Source: an uncultured Clostridia bacterium
GTDB lineage: Bacteria > Bacillota > Clostridia > Oscillospirales > Ruminococcaceae
Reading direction: 5' to 3'
Length of the DNA: 33,333 nt
Assembly: GCA_944388075.1 (NCBI GenBank)
Contig: CALXHI010000008.1
Location: 1-33,333, forward strand
Below the pieces are notes generated by a model. The model was not told where the DNA came from. It saw only the letters and a list, made by a program, of their open reading frames with translations, and did not search any database. The stretch's first letter is position 1. Each line of letters starts with the position of its first letter. Below, in pieces: positions 25,132 through 33,333 of the stretch. The position numbers and the translations under genes are program-made.

Positions 25132-25149
25132 TTCGTGATATGTCACGAA
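25132..25149. promoter_or_regulatory. Perfect inverted repeat, candidate operator
   Basis: TTCGTGA (25132-25138), TATG, TCACGAA (25143-25149). It lies 25 bases upstream of the -35 of the lipoprotein promoter and about 90 bases before the candidate -10 of the HtrA gene, where a regulator could act on both divergent genes. A second smaller repeat, CGTTA/TAACG, is at 25186-25198. Confidence 0.55.
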
Positions 25150-25239
25150 TCTGCATGCCATTCCTTGCTCATTTTGCCGAAATCTCGTTATCTTAACGTC
25201 CTTTTTGAATGCCTATCATCTGTTTTTCACATTTCAGCT

Positions 25240-25245
25240 TATAAT
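25240..25245 (+). promoter_or_regulatory. Candidate -10 box for the HtrA-type gene
   Basis: TATAAT at 25240-25245, but no recognisable -35 at 16-18 bases. This suggests dependence on an activator, or a chance match. Confidence 0.35.
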
Positions 25246-25294
25246 AAAATGCAAAGAACTGTCATTGGAACAGATAGAAAGGAGTGTTCGGTTC

Positions 25295-26773
25295 ATGTGG
25301 CAGAATCCCAATGACCCCGATCCTTCCGACACCAGATTTCCCTCTGCACCGCAGTCGGAGCGAACATCATCCGAACCTGTCAACAGCAGTTTCTACTCCC
25401 CTCGCAATGATTCCAACCTGCCGCCGATTCCGCCAACATCTTATAACACGCCGAATTTTGGTGCTTCCCCCAACCCACCACCACCGCATTCGTCACACAA
25501 AGGCCTGCGGATCGTAGCGATCTGTGCAGGACTGGTATTCCTGTCCGTTGCTTCCATTCAATGCTACCGCTTTCTCAACGACAGCCTGCAGGACAATAGT
25601 TCCCAAATGCCGGAAGAATCCACAACACAGCTTGGATCTGCCAATTCCTCCGCAGATGTCAATTCGCAAACCGACACTGATATCAACACAGATTCCTCCG
25701 CCTTTGTGCCGGACAGCACAGTGTCGGACGCACAGGAATGGATTACATTGGCAACCCCCGAAGGCGGTATGAGCTTGCCGGATATTGTTGACAAGGTCAT
25801 GCCGGCTGCGGTCGGTGTTGCTTCCACTTTTGTTTATGAGCAGTCCGTCATGACCATGTGGGGCATTCAAACACAGGAAAAATCCGTTCCGGCAACCGGC
25901 ACGGGTATTATCATGAGTGAGGATGGCTATATCATTACGAATGCCCATGTCATTTACAGCAGCAGCTATAACGGCTTGGCACAGGAAATCCAAATCGTGT
26001 TAAACACAGACTACTACGCCGGTGATACGCAAATCGTCGCAAAAGTCATCGGCTATGACACCGAAGAGGATATTGCCGTCCTCAAGGTCGATACCAACCA
26101 AAAGCTGACCGCAGCAGAATTCGGTAACAGTGATAACCTGCGAGTCGGTGAATTGGTTGTGGCGATTGGCAATCCTTTGGGATTTGAGCTGTTCGGCTCT
26201 GTCACAACCGGTATCGTTTCTGCGCTGAATCGAGAGGTCACCATCAACGAATCTACCATGCGTCTGATTCAGACCGATACTGCCATCAATGCCGGCAACT
26301 CCGGCGGTCCGCTGATCAACGCTTATGGGCAGGTCATCGGCATCAATTCTTCTAAAATCAGCAGCAGCTATTACTCCGATACCGCCGTAGAAGGGCTCTG
26401 CTTTGCGATTCCCATTACCCATGCCAAAACGGTGATCGATGATCTCATCAATTACGGCTATGTGCGAGGCAAGCCCTTGCTTGGCATTTCCGGACAAAAT
26501 GTTGATGAATCGCTCTCTCAGGCATTCGGCATTCCGGTCGGCGTCTATGTCCGTGAGGTGACGCCAAACGGTGCTGCCGATTTGGCAGGTGTCGAAGTCG
26601 GCGATGTGATCATTGCCGTCAACGGCAAGCCGGTCGAAACCTATGACGAGATGAATGCCGAAAAAAACGACTACAAAGCCGGTGATACCATTACATTGAC
26701 CATTACGAGAGACGGCAAAGACTTGACGCTTCCGTTGACGCTGCAGGAAAAGCAGCCTTCCGATCTGCACTGA
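25295..26773 (+). CDS. HtrA/DegP-type membrane-anchored serine protease
   Basis: A 492-residue trypsin-like protease with PDZ domain. The first 68 residues are a Pro/Ser/Asn-rich cytoplasmic region, then a membrane segment (about 70-92), a Ser/Thr-rich linker, the protease domain and a C-terminal PDZ (about 395-485). The triad is complete: H218 in TNAHVI, D259 in EEDIAVLKV and S336 in GNSGGPL. Such proteases degrade or refold damaged exported proteins outside the membrane. The ATG at 25295 follows AAAGGAG; an in-frame upstream frame to 25205 crosses the promoter region. Single gene, divergent from the lipoprotein. Confidence 0.93.
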   Translation: MWQNPNDPDPSDTRFPSAPQSERTSSEPVNSSFYSPRNDSNLPPIPPTSYNTPNFGASPNPPPPHSSHKGLRIVAICAGLVFLSVASIQCYRFLNDSLQDNSSQMPEESTTQLGSANSSADVNSQTDTDINTDSSAFVPDSTVSDAQEWITLATPEGGMSLPDIVDKVMPAAVGVASTFVYEQSVMTMWGIQTQEKSVPATGTGIIMSEDGYIITNAHVIYSSSYNGLAQEIQIVLNTDYYAGDTQIVAKVIGYDTEEDIAVLKVDTNQKLTAAEFGNSDNLRVGELVVAIGNPLGFELFGSVTTGIVSALNREVTINESTMRLIQTDTAINAGNSGGPLINAYGQVIGINSSKISSSYYSDTAVEGLCFAIPITHAKTVIDDLINYGYVRGKPLLGISGQNVDESLSQAFGIPVGVYVREVTPNGAADLAGVEVGDVIIAVNGKPVETYDEMNAEKNDYKAGDTITLTITRDGKDLTLPLTLQEKQPSDLH

Positions 26774-26781
26774 ATAAATCA

Positions 26782-26815
26782 AAACGCTCGTGTTCCAAAT
26801 GGTTCACGAGCGTTT
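26782..26815. terminator. Bidirectional terminator between the HtrA-type and transglutaminase genes
   Basis: AAACGCTCGTG (26782-26792) pairs with CACGAGCGTTT (26805-26815); CCA/TGG can pair inside the loop. T-rich flanks on both strands suit the convergent pair. Confidence 0.85.
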
Positions 26816-26819
26816 CCTA

Positions 26820-29324
26820 TTATCCGGCAGCTGCTGTTTTATGACGAGTTTGCTTTGCCAATTCCCGCCGCCGACGGCGTTCCCGTTTTTGCGCAGGCTT
26901 CCACGCATCCCGTATTGCCAGATAATGCTGCAAGAATTGCATGGCTTGCGCCTGTGTGCAGACGTTGCCATAGAATGCCTGCTCAAAAATCTCGACCGCC
27001 GGCTGCACGGGAATATCCAAAAATGCTTCCATCTCCACGCCAAGCATACGAGCGGTTTTCACCGGATCGGCATGCCATTGCTTGCGTAATCTCGCAAAGC
27101 CTGCCTGTACCGCCTTTGCATCATACCGCTTGCGATACCACCGCAAAAACAACTGCTCTCGCACCATCGGTACAACCCATACAACCAAGACAAGTGCAAG
27201 CAGCACCACGGCAAGCAGGATCAAGCCAATCAGCTGAATCATACCCAACACTGCGCCATCGTTCTCAACCGGTGCATTCGATGGTGCTGTTGCATCCATG
27301 GACAACCAGCCATAGCCCAAAATATAAATCTCCGTAAACGCATGTGCATGACTGGCACGAATGATGAAATCTCCGCTCTGCCGCTGTTCACTCATCGAAT
27401 AGCCCTCAGCATAACGAGCCGGAATGCCAACGGCTTGGCACATCAAGGTCATTGCCGTTGCAAATTGATAGCAGACGCCCTGTTTGTTCTCAAACAAGAA
27501 GGATTCCACATTGTCCTCCTCATCTTTTTCAAATTCCAGCGAATAGGTAAATTCGCCTGAAACCGAAAGATATTGCCGAATCGCCTCCGCCTTTTCAAAA
27601 TCCGTTGTCTTACCTGCGGTCACGGTTTCGGCAAGCTGCCGCACAGAATCCGGAATCGGCGACAGCCCACTCTCCCGATAATATTCCTGTGCCGTATTCT
27701 GCATATATGCCAGAGAAAACAAGTGTTTCAGCATTTCTTTGGAAAGGGATTCCTCTGACAGCACCTCAAACAACGTATTCCAAAATTGGTCCATCCAGTC
27801 TTCCCGTTCCGCATCGGTCATACCGGCGGTTTGTGCGGAGAACGCATTCACGATCAACTGCATCGGTTCTGAACGGAAATACCGATCACTCAAATAGGTC
27901 TGCACACTGTATTCGCCCCGAATCTGTTCGGGGGAGTAGCGATAGATCACACCGCTTGCTGTACGAAAAAGACCGGCATCAACCCGATTCTCCCAATTCG
28001 AGTACACCATCGGATTGCGAGATTCATAAGTCAGCACATTGCTCGCTGCCGGATAGGTCATACCGCCGGCATTGAGATTTTGCAACCGGATTTCCTGCCG
28101 ATACGGCGCAATGGAAGCATCGGAAACATCCATCTCTGCCAAGCCCGAAAGCCCATAGGTTTTCCCGAATTCCGCATCCATTTGCACCGCCTTTTGCAGC
28201 AGCTGTGCCTGCTGATGGGGCAGAAGCCAAGGCGATACTTCCCGCAGTACGGCTGCATCGTCCGTCTGCATTTCCTCCGCAATATAGGAAAGCGCATTCT
28301 CACCATAGGGTTGGTCACATGAACCCACACGCCAACTGTCCGACTCCAAATCGTAGTAGGAAAAGCTGCGGGATTTGAGGTTCACCGCCGTGTCTGCCTG
28401 TGCATAGTAAAGGGCACTGGTGTTGTTCGATGTATAGGTTCCGCCATCGGAGCTTTCGGTAAAGTTGCTGATTGCGCCCATCAACATATCAGAAATCGAC
28501 GAGCTTGCCAGTAAGGTATCGAGCACCCGTCGATCGGCCTGTACCGTGGGTTTCGGCACGATCATTGCCAAAATAGCCGCTGCCGCCAGAAAAATGCACG
28601 AAGCCGACATACAACGCATATCCAGCCATTCCGGCATCAAATCCGAATGGAATCGACTCTTGGACGGTGCTTTGGAAATACAGAATGCCTCACCCGATTG
28701 CATGACCTGTACGACAGCCTTATCCTCTGCACGCATCTGCCGACAGTAGATCATCACGGCAAAATACATCACCAGCAGAATCAAAATAAACGGAATCGGC
28801 ATGGTTTCGCCTTCCTTGGCATAGATGACAAACGGAAAGCTCATGCAGACAAAGGACATCAGCACACGATAAATATAGAACGAATAAAAGCACACAATCG
28901 AGCCGATGAACCAACAGAACAATAGAAACAATGCAAAGATATAACCCTGAAATACCGTATCGAGCACGGATTGCGGGGTCAAAAACCACACCATGAAATC
29001 CAGCTGTAATGTCGCATCTTCAGGAGCCAGCCATCCGTCCCTTCCACTTCGTACACAAACCAGTGCCAGCCAGAAAATCACAAAGCTGAAGCCCAAATAT
29101 GCCGTCATCCCAAGCAATGATTGTCGCTCGCAAATGCGCAGAATCCGAAACAATACCCCAATCAACACATAGGCTGCTGCCATCCAAATCAACAACCATT
29201 CGGGTTGATAGTAATAGAAAATGGCTGTCACAATCATAACCGCATACCACAGTGGGATCTGCTTTGCTTGCAGCATATGCGATACAATCGGCAGATTGCG
29301 GATTCGCCGCAGCATCGCTGTCAT
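26820..29324 (-). CDS. Large membrane transglutaminase-like protein
   Basis: An 834-residue protein. The first 260 residues hold about six or seven membrane segments; a large outside part (about 265-690) ends in a transglutaminase core with C618 in KQGVCYQFA, H661 in SHAHAFTE and D677 in LSMDATAP; one more membrane segment (about 697-720) and a basic cytoplasmic tail (RERRRRREL) follow. This is the architecture of the TgpA-like protein found with MoxR and DUF58 proteins. The family is linked to cell-envelope growth; the substrate is unknown. The ATG at 29324 has a GAAAGGAGG site. Third and last gene of the moxR operon. Confidence 0.9.
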   Translation of the reverse strand: MTAMLRRIRNLPIVSHMLQAKQIPLWYAVMIVTAIFYYYQPEWLLIWMAAAYVLIGVLFRILRICERQSLLGMTAYLGFSFVIFWLALVCVRSGRDGWLAPEDATLQLDFMVWFLTPQSVLDTVFQGYIFALFLLFCWFIGSIVCFYSFYIYRVLMSFVCMSFPFVIYAKEGETMPIPFILILLVMYFAVMIYCRQMRAEDKAVVQVMQSGEAFCISKAPSKSRFHSDLMPEWLDMRCMSASCIFLAAAAILAMIVPKPTVQADRRVLDTLLASSSISDMLMGAISNFTESSDGGTYTSNNTSALYYAQADTAVNLKSRSFSYYDLESDSWRVGSCDQPYGENALSYIAEEMQTDDAAVLREVSPWLLPHQQAQLLQKAVQMDAEFGKTYGLSGLAEMDVSDASIAPYRQEIRLQNLNAGGMTYPAASNVLTYESRNPMVYSNWENRVDAGLFRTASGVIYRYSPEQIRGEYSVQTYLSDRYFRSEPMQLIVNAFSAQTAGMTDAEREDWMDQFWNTLFEVLSEESLSKEMLKHLFSLAYMQNTAQEYYRESGLSPIPDSVRQLAETVTAGKTTDFEKAEAIRQYLSVSGEFTYSLEFEKDEEDNVESFLFENKQGVCYQFATAMTLMCQAVGIPARYAEGYSMSEQRQSGDFIIRASHAHAFTEIYILGYGWLSMDATAPSNAPVENDGAVLGMIQLIGLILLAVVLLALVLVVWVVPMVREQLFLRWYRKRYDAKAVQAGFARLRKQWHADPVKTARMLGVEMEAFLDIPVQPAVEIFEQAFYGNVCTQAQAMQFLQHYLAIRDAWKPAQKRERRRRRELAKQTRHKTAAAG

Positions 29325-29339
29325 AGGATCGCCTCCTTT

Positions 29340-30632
29340 CTACCCATTCTCTGCCGGCACAAGATGATGCTCCGCCGTTGCATACCAAATCGAGCCGGTT
29401 GGCATTGCCGAATACAAGCTCTGTTCTGTCGGCTCGGGTACAATGATATGCCGAGTCATAAAGCAGCCTGCCAATGCGTTCACCAACGGTGCATCAGATT
29501 CGGTCGTGGCATAGAGCAAAACACCGCTGCTTGCACCATTCAATTCCGAGGGCAAATGCTGCATTTGCACATCGCTGCGGAATCCGCTCTGAAGCATAAG
29601 TATCGACTCTGCCGCAATCTGTTCGGGCGACTGAATCGAAACGCTCTTCCACGCCCCGGCCTCTCCGCAATAAAACACTTGACAGGGGAAACCATTTCTT
29701 GCACACAGACTGATCAAGCCCATGATCGTTTCAAACAGGCATTCTTCCTGCTCAATGCGGGCACGCTCCGACATACGAGCCGTTGACCGCCGCAAATCCA
29801 GCAGCAATGACAGCATCGGCAGCGAAACCGGTTCATCCTTGCGCACCATCAATTGCCGCCGTTTCGTAGACAGTTTCCAGTTGATCCGCTTGAGCGAGTC
29901 GCCCGGCTGATAGGAACGATGCTCATATCCGGGCAGTGTCGAAGCGGAGTAATCAAGCTCTGCCTCTTCCTCGTCATCTGCCGTAATGACCGCATTGGTA
30001 ATATCCCGGAAAATTGTCTGGTCGGGCTTCATATCCGGAATTTCAGGCAAAATCAACATCGTCTCCCGTACATCCTGCTTGACCGAAAATTGAAATAAGC
30101 CCAGAAAATCCGAAATTTTCATCTGTGACAGCCATAATTCTGCTTTTCCGCAGCACTCGGGTGTGAGGCAAATCGGGATCTCAACGAATTCCTCAATAGA
30201 CATCGACAAACACATCGGCAGCATATAGGGTGTTGGCTGCGTGAAGAGCTGCTTCCGCCATTTCCGACACGCTGCACGATAGCGTAGTCCTGCCACAAAC
30301 CCGTATGCGGCAAGCGGTTCCGGCTCTAATTCCTCTGCATCGGGATTGAGCGGAGCAAAATGTGCCGACGCTTGCAGCCGTACCCGCAAAAACGGCAGAG
30401 GCAGCCAGCGAGGTTTATGCAGCCGCAGCAAAGCTGTCATCTTCTGATATTTTGAGCCATTCTCCGGCAAAACCAATTCCATTTGCAAAAAATGCCGCAC
30501 CAGCAGCGTCAAAATCAAAGACAGTGTCGGCATCAAAATCAAACAGGTCAGCATCAGGACACCAATGCGGCCATCCAGATACAGCAAAAACAAAATGGCA
30601 ATCGCAATGGCACCCAAATATCCGATATTCAT
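29340..30632 (-). CDS. DUF58 domain protein
   Basis: A 430-residue protein with two N-terminal membrane segments (about residues 5-45) and a soluble part carrying the DUF58 signature around residues 235-262: HRSYQPGDSLKRINWK followed by LMVRKDEP. The rest resembles a von Willebrand A-like fold (LLLDLRRST). DUF58 proteins act with MoxR ATPases, but their direct role is not known. The start at 30632 has a GGAGA site and overlaps the moxR stop by four bases; the transglutaminase gene follows 15 bases after its end. Confidence 0.9.
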   Translation of the reverse strand: MNIGYLGAIAIAILFLLYLDGRIGVLMLTCLILMPTLSLILTLLVRHFLQMELVLPENGSKYQKMTALLRLHKPRWLPLPFLRVRLQASAHFAPLNPDAEELEPEPLAAYGFVAGLRYRAACRKWRKQLFTQPTPYMLPMCLSMSIEEFVEIPICLTPECCGKAELWLSQMKISDFLGLFQFSVKQDVRETMLILPEIPDMKPDQTIFRDITNAVITADDEEEAELDYSASTLPGYEHRSYQPGDSLKRINWKLSTKRRQLMVRKDEPVSLPMLSLLLDLRRSTARMSERARIEQEECLFETIMGLISLCARNGFPCQVFYCGEAGAWKSVSIQSPEQIAAESILMLQSGFRSDVQMQHLPSELNGASSGVLLYATTESDAPLVNALAGCFMTRHIIVPEPTEQSLYSAMPTGSIWYATAEHHLVPAENG

Positions 30633-31567
30633 GTCGTCTCCTGCATCGGCACGGGCACGGTTTGCAAAATATCCGCAATCACAGCCTGACCGGTTCCCAT
30701 CTGCGTTTTGCCCTTCGGCGAAAGAATCAATCGATGTGCCAGCACACTCTCTGCCATCGCCCGCACATCATCCGGTACAACATAATCCCGTTCCTCCAGA
30801 AACGCATTTGCCTTTGATGCCTGATAAAGCGAGATCGAGCCGCGCGGACTTGCACCTAAGGTCAATGCCCCATGGGTGCGGGTAGCAGCAACGATCTGCA
30901 AAATATAACGCTTGACCGGATCGCTGACAAAAATCGCATCTACGTCCTTTTGCAGCTGCACGATATCTTCCGGATGCAGTACTGCCTCCAAATTCTCCTC
31001 TGCATGAGACTGTGCATTGTTCGAGAGGATCTCCAGTTCTTCATCCTCACTCGGATAGCCCATCGAAATCCGCATAAAGAAACGGTCCATTTGTGCCTCG
31101 GGGAGATGATACGTACCATAGGTCTCGACTGGATTCTGCGTCGCCAGCACCATGAAGGGCGTCGGCAGCGCATGGGTCACGCCGTCAACCGAAATCTGAT
31201 GCTCCTCCATGACCTCCAGCAAGCTGGACTGTACTTTCGGGGAAGCACGGTTGATTTCATCGGCGAGCAGAAAATTGCACATTGCCGCACCGGCACGGTA
31301 TTCCAGTTCAAAGGTCTGCTGATTGACCATGGAGAAACCGGTGATATCCGAGGGCATGACATCCGGTGTCAGCTGGATTCGGTGAAATCTGCCGCCGACC
31401 GAGCCGGCAAGTGCCGATACCAGACGGGTTTTGCCGACACCCGGCACATCCTCGAGCAGTATATGGCCTTTGCAGAGCAAGCAAATGATGGCTTGACGAA
31501 TCGGCATTTCTTTGCCGATAATCACGCGTCCGATGTTATCACATAGGGTTTGTATGGATTTATGCAT
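30629..31567 (-). CDS. MoxR family AAA+ ATPase
   Basis: A 312-residue AAA+ ATPase of the MoxR group. Walker A is EDVPGVGKT at about residue 42, Walker B LLADEINRASPK at about 102, and sensor segments ATQNPVE and GASPRGSISL follow. MoxR proteins are thought to act as chaperones for a VWA/DUF58 partner, here encoded directly downstream. I use the ATG at 31567, which follows AAGGAAGGA; the longer frame to 31618 has no site. First gene of the operon moxR, DUF58, transglutaminase. Confidence 0.93.
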   Translation of the reverse strand: MHKSIQTLCDNIGRVIIGKEMPIRQAIICLLCKGHILLEDVPGVGKTRLVSALAGSVGGRFHRIQLTPDVMPSDITGFSMVNQQTFELEYRAGAAMCNFLLADEINRASPKVQSSLLEVMEEHQISVDGVTHALPTPFMVLATQNPVETYGTYHLPEAQMDRFFMRISMGYPSEDEELEILSNNAQSHAEENLEAVLHPEDIVQLQKDVDAIFVSDPVKRYILQIVAATRTHGALTLGASPRGSISLYQASKANAFLEERDYVVPDDVRAMAESVLAHRLILSPKGKTQMGTGQAVIADILQTVPVPMQETT

Positions 31568-31650
31568 GGTATGAGTCCTTCCTTGTATTCCGATAATTTC
31601 AGATAGCCGCAGACACACAATTCTCTGTGGTTTCTGCCATAGCTAAACAT

Positions 31651-31679
31651 ATTATAACATACCGCAGCACTTTCTGCAA
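31651..31679 (-). promoter_or_regulatory. Promoter of the moxR operon
   Basis: Minus strand TTGCAG (31679-31674), 17 bases, TATAAT (31656-31651) preceded by TGT (extended -10). Confidence 0.75.
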
Positions 31680-31738
31680 GCCCTTTTTCCTATTGTGGCA
31701 TATTTACGAAAAAGCCACGCATTTTGCAGTGGAATTCC

Positions 31739-31767
31739 TTGACAATGCCTTGTGTTTTCTGTATAAT
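31739..31767 (+). promoter_or_regulatory. Perfect consensus promoter of the TM2 gene
   Basis: TTGACA (31739-31744), 17 bases, TATAAT (31762-31767). Start near 31774, giving a leader of about 70 bases that can fold (next entry). Confidence 0.9.
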
Positions 31768-31777
31768 ATAAGATAGA

Positions 31778-31826
31778 ATGATGTGCTCTGCCTATATTAT
31801 GATACTCCGCAGAGCAACGGCATCAT
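31778..31826 (+). promoter_or_regulatory. Structured leader of the TM2 gene
   Basis: GCTCTGC (31785-31791) pairs with GCAGAGC (31809-31815), and outside it ATGATG (31778-31783) pairs with CATCAT (31821-31826). The structure ends three bases before the AAGGAGG ribosome binding site. Confidence 0.5.
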
Positions 31827-31843
31827 AATAAGGAGGAACCAAT

Positions 31844-32443
31844 ATGTATTGCAAGAATTGTGCGGAAATACTGACCCCGACCGATGTAGCTTGTCCGAAA
31901 TGCGGTTTTGCACTCGGAACCGGTATTAAGTTTTGCGAATATTGCGGCAGTGAACTGCATCCGGGTGCTTTGAACTGCGATATCTGTGGCGCAGCCATCT
32001 CCACGGAACCGTATAATGACCCGAACAATCCCGCTTTTCAGCAGCAAGCAGCCCCACAGGCGTATCAGCAGCTCTATCAACAGCAACAGCGACCCTATCA
32101 GCAGTCGGGTTACCCCGGACAGCCTAACCTCCAGCAGCCCTATCAGCAGCCCATGCCTTATCATCAGGGGCAAACCTACCAGCAGCAAATTCACGTAATG
32201 CAGTCGCAGAATGTCAAGCTCAAATCCAAAGTCGCTGCTGCGATTTTGGCATTTTTCCTTGGTTCACTCGGCATTCATAACTTTTATTTGGGCAAAACCG
32301 CCGTGGGTGTGATTCAGCTGCTGATGACCACGTTCAGCTGTGGCGCATTGGTAGTGTTTACGGAAATATGGGCAATTGTCGAGGGCATTCTCCTGCTGAC
32401 AGGCGGCATCAAAACAGACGGTCGCAACCTGCCGCTTCAGTGA
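31844..32443 (+). CDS. Double zinc-ribbon, Gln-rich, TM2-domain membrane protein
   Basis: A 199-residue protein. Two zinc ribbons at the N-terminus use C3/C6/C17/C20 and C31/C34/C45/C48. Residues 66-122 are a Gln/Tyr/Pro-rich linker (repeats of PYQQ), and residues about 127-188 form a TM2 domain: two membrane helices with a short basic turn, including GSLGIHNFYLGK. TM2 proteins have no settled function in bacteria. The ATG at 31844 has a strong AAGGAGG. It has its own perfect promoter and a folded leader, suggesting abundant or regulated product. No clear terminator before the VTC gene. Confidence 0.85.
   Translation: MYCKNCAEILTPTDVACPKCGFALGTGIKFCEYCGSELHPGALNCDICGAAISTEPYNDPNNPAFQQQAAPQAYQQLYQQQQRPYQQSGYPGQPNLQQPYQQPMPYHQGQTYQQQIHVMQSQNVKLKSKVAAAILAFFLGSLGIHNFYLGKTAVGVIQLLMTTFSCGALVVFTEIWAIVEGILLLTGGIKTDGRNLPLQ
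32039..32209 (+). repeat. Gln-rich low-complexity tract in the TM2 gene
   Basis: Encodes residues 66-122, rich in CAG/CAA codons with recurring CCCTATCAGCAG units (Pro-Tyr-Gln-Gln). Such tracts may vary in length between strains. Confidence 0.75.
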
Positions 32444-32570
32444 ACAGTGTTTTCTGCAAACTTTCACAATTTTTTCGTAAATAAAGGAATGCATTCAGAT
32501 TTTTTTAAGACTCATCTTCTATACTGTTATTGCATTCGAACGAATACAAAAAAGAAAGGAGTATGCTGCA

Positions 32571-33326
32571 ATGGCCATCAGTACGTTTCAGCGCCGTGAA
32601 GTGAAATTCATGCTGTCGCAGGAGCAGTTCGAGGCTTTGATGCCCATCGTGCATGCGCACATGAACCCCGATCGCTATTGCGTTGACGGCAAGGAATACG
32701 GCATCTACAACATCTATTACGATACACCCGACTGGTTTCTCATCCGTCAATCCATTGAAAAGCCATATTACAAAGAAAAGCTGCGCTTGCGGAGCTATTA
32801 TTCCCCTGCCGCACCGGATGACCGGGTGTTTCTCGAGGTCAAGAAGAAGATCGGTGGTATCGTCACCAAACGCCGTGTCGCTATGACGCTTGCAGAAGCC
32901 GAGGCATATATCCGCACCCGTGTCAAGCCCTACTACGAGTGCTTCATCGACCAGCAGGTCTTGAAAGAACTCGATGTGTTCATGAACCAATATGACAGTC
33001 TTGCCCCCCGCCAGTATATCAGCTACCAGCGTGCCGCTTTCTTCGGCAAGGACGATAAGGACTTCCGTCTGACGTTTGACCGACAGATTACCGCACGTCA
33101 GGAGGATCTGTCCCTCGGACGGGAAAGCTATGGCTCACAGCTTATTCTTCCGAATCAGCGTCTGATGGAAATCAAGATTCCCGCTGCGCTGCCGCTTTGG
33201 ATGAGTCATGCGCTCTCCGAGCTGGAAATCCGGAAGATCAGCTTCTCCAAATACGGTACTGCATATAGAAATTCTGTTCGTGCTCGTGTTGCCGAACAAC
33301 AGGAAAGGAAGACTCGTTATGCCTAA
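32571..33326 (+). CDS. VTC domain protein, polyphosphate polymerase-like
   Basis: A 251-residue protein matching the VTC domain of eukaryotic vacuolar polyphosphate polymerase. The tunnel-fold basic motifs are visible: RREVKFML near residue 8, YYDTP, KLRLRSY, FLEVKKK (a conserved Glu with lysines) and ISYQRAAF. The family makes polyphosphate from nucleotide triphosphate in yeast; in bacteria it is often found with a DUF4956 membrane protein and sometimes CotH, and activity is not always tested. The ATG at 32571 follows AGAAAGGAG. The stop overlaps the start of the next gene. Confidence 0.9.
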   Translation: MAISTFQRREVKFMLSQEQFEALMPIVHAHMNPDRYCVDGKEYGIYNIYYDTPDWFLIRQSIEKPYYKEKLRLRSYYSPAAPDDRVFLEVKKKIGGIVTKRRVAMTLAEAEAYIRTRVKPYYECFIDQQVLKELDVFMNQYDSLAPRQYISYQRAAFFGKDDKDFRLTFDRQITARQEDLSLGRESYGSQLILPNQRLMEIKIPAALPLWMSHALSELEIRKISFSKYGTAYRNSVRARVAEQQERKTRYA

Positions 33327-33333
33327 TGCTGTG
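33319..33333 (+). CDS. Start of a downstream gene, cut by the window edge
   Basis: An ATG at 33319, with AAAGGAAG seven to eight bases upstream, overlaps the VTC gene stop. Only five codons (MPNAV) are present, so identity cannot be read. From known gene order a DUF4956 membrane protein is a reasonable guess. Confidence 0.55.

Overview
The window looks like chromosomal core DNA of a spore-forming, low-to-mid GC Firmicute, most likely Oscillospiraceae/Ruminococcus-like. The reasons are a cotJABC spore-coat operon, sigma-A promoters with 17-bp spacers, AGGAGG-type ribosome binding sites, a Thr-rich lipoprotein linker of the kind common in ruminococci, and the order DJ-1 / 5-formyl-THF cyclo-ligase / mltG / U32. 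This placement is inference; there is no rRNA or tRNA in the window. I saw no insertion sequence, phage, CRISPR array or RNA gene, and no gene-free stretch longer than 300 bases.

Left part (1-6130): a promoter fires out of the left edge. A membrane-anchored transglutaminase-like gene and cotJC/cotJB/cotJA lie on the minus strand. A DUF1292 gene, a degenerate CPBP-like membrane protein, tadA and an NAD-dependent epimerase lie on the plus strand.

Sugar and cell-wall part (6183-12366, plus): an unusual ROK-like kinase with an extra N-terminal domain, then a single 732-residue protein fusing an N-acetylglucosamine-6-phosphate deacetylase (NagA) to a NahK-like anomeric N-acetylhexosamine kinase. 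After these come ddl and murF, which make D-Ala-D-Ala and attach it to the peptidoglycan precursor. No clear promoter separates the amino-sugar genes from ddl-murF. The NagA-NahK fusion is the most unusual object in the window.

Glycolytic operon (12428-16961, minus): pgk, a membrane-anchored TPR-like protein of unknown role, tpiA and gpmI, read from a strong promoter at 17023-17051.

Housekeeping run (17204-24252, plus): tmk, a DJ-1/PfpI protein, 5-formyl-THF cyclo-ligase, mltG, a U32 protein (tRNA hydroxylation type) and the TIGR03960/TIGR03936 pair, closely packed with several start/stop overlaps.

Envelope part (24304-33333): divergent Thr-rich lipoprotein and HtrA-type protease genes with a perfect inverted repeat between them; a moxR / DUF58 / large transglutaminase operon on the minus strand; then plus-strand genes for a double zinc-ribbon TM2 protein, a VTC-domain (polyphosphate polymerase-type) protein, and the first codons of a further gene cut by the right edge.
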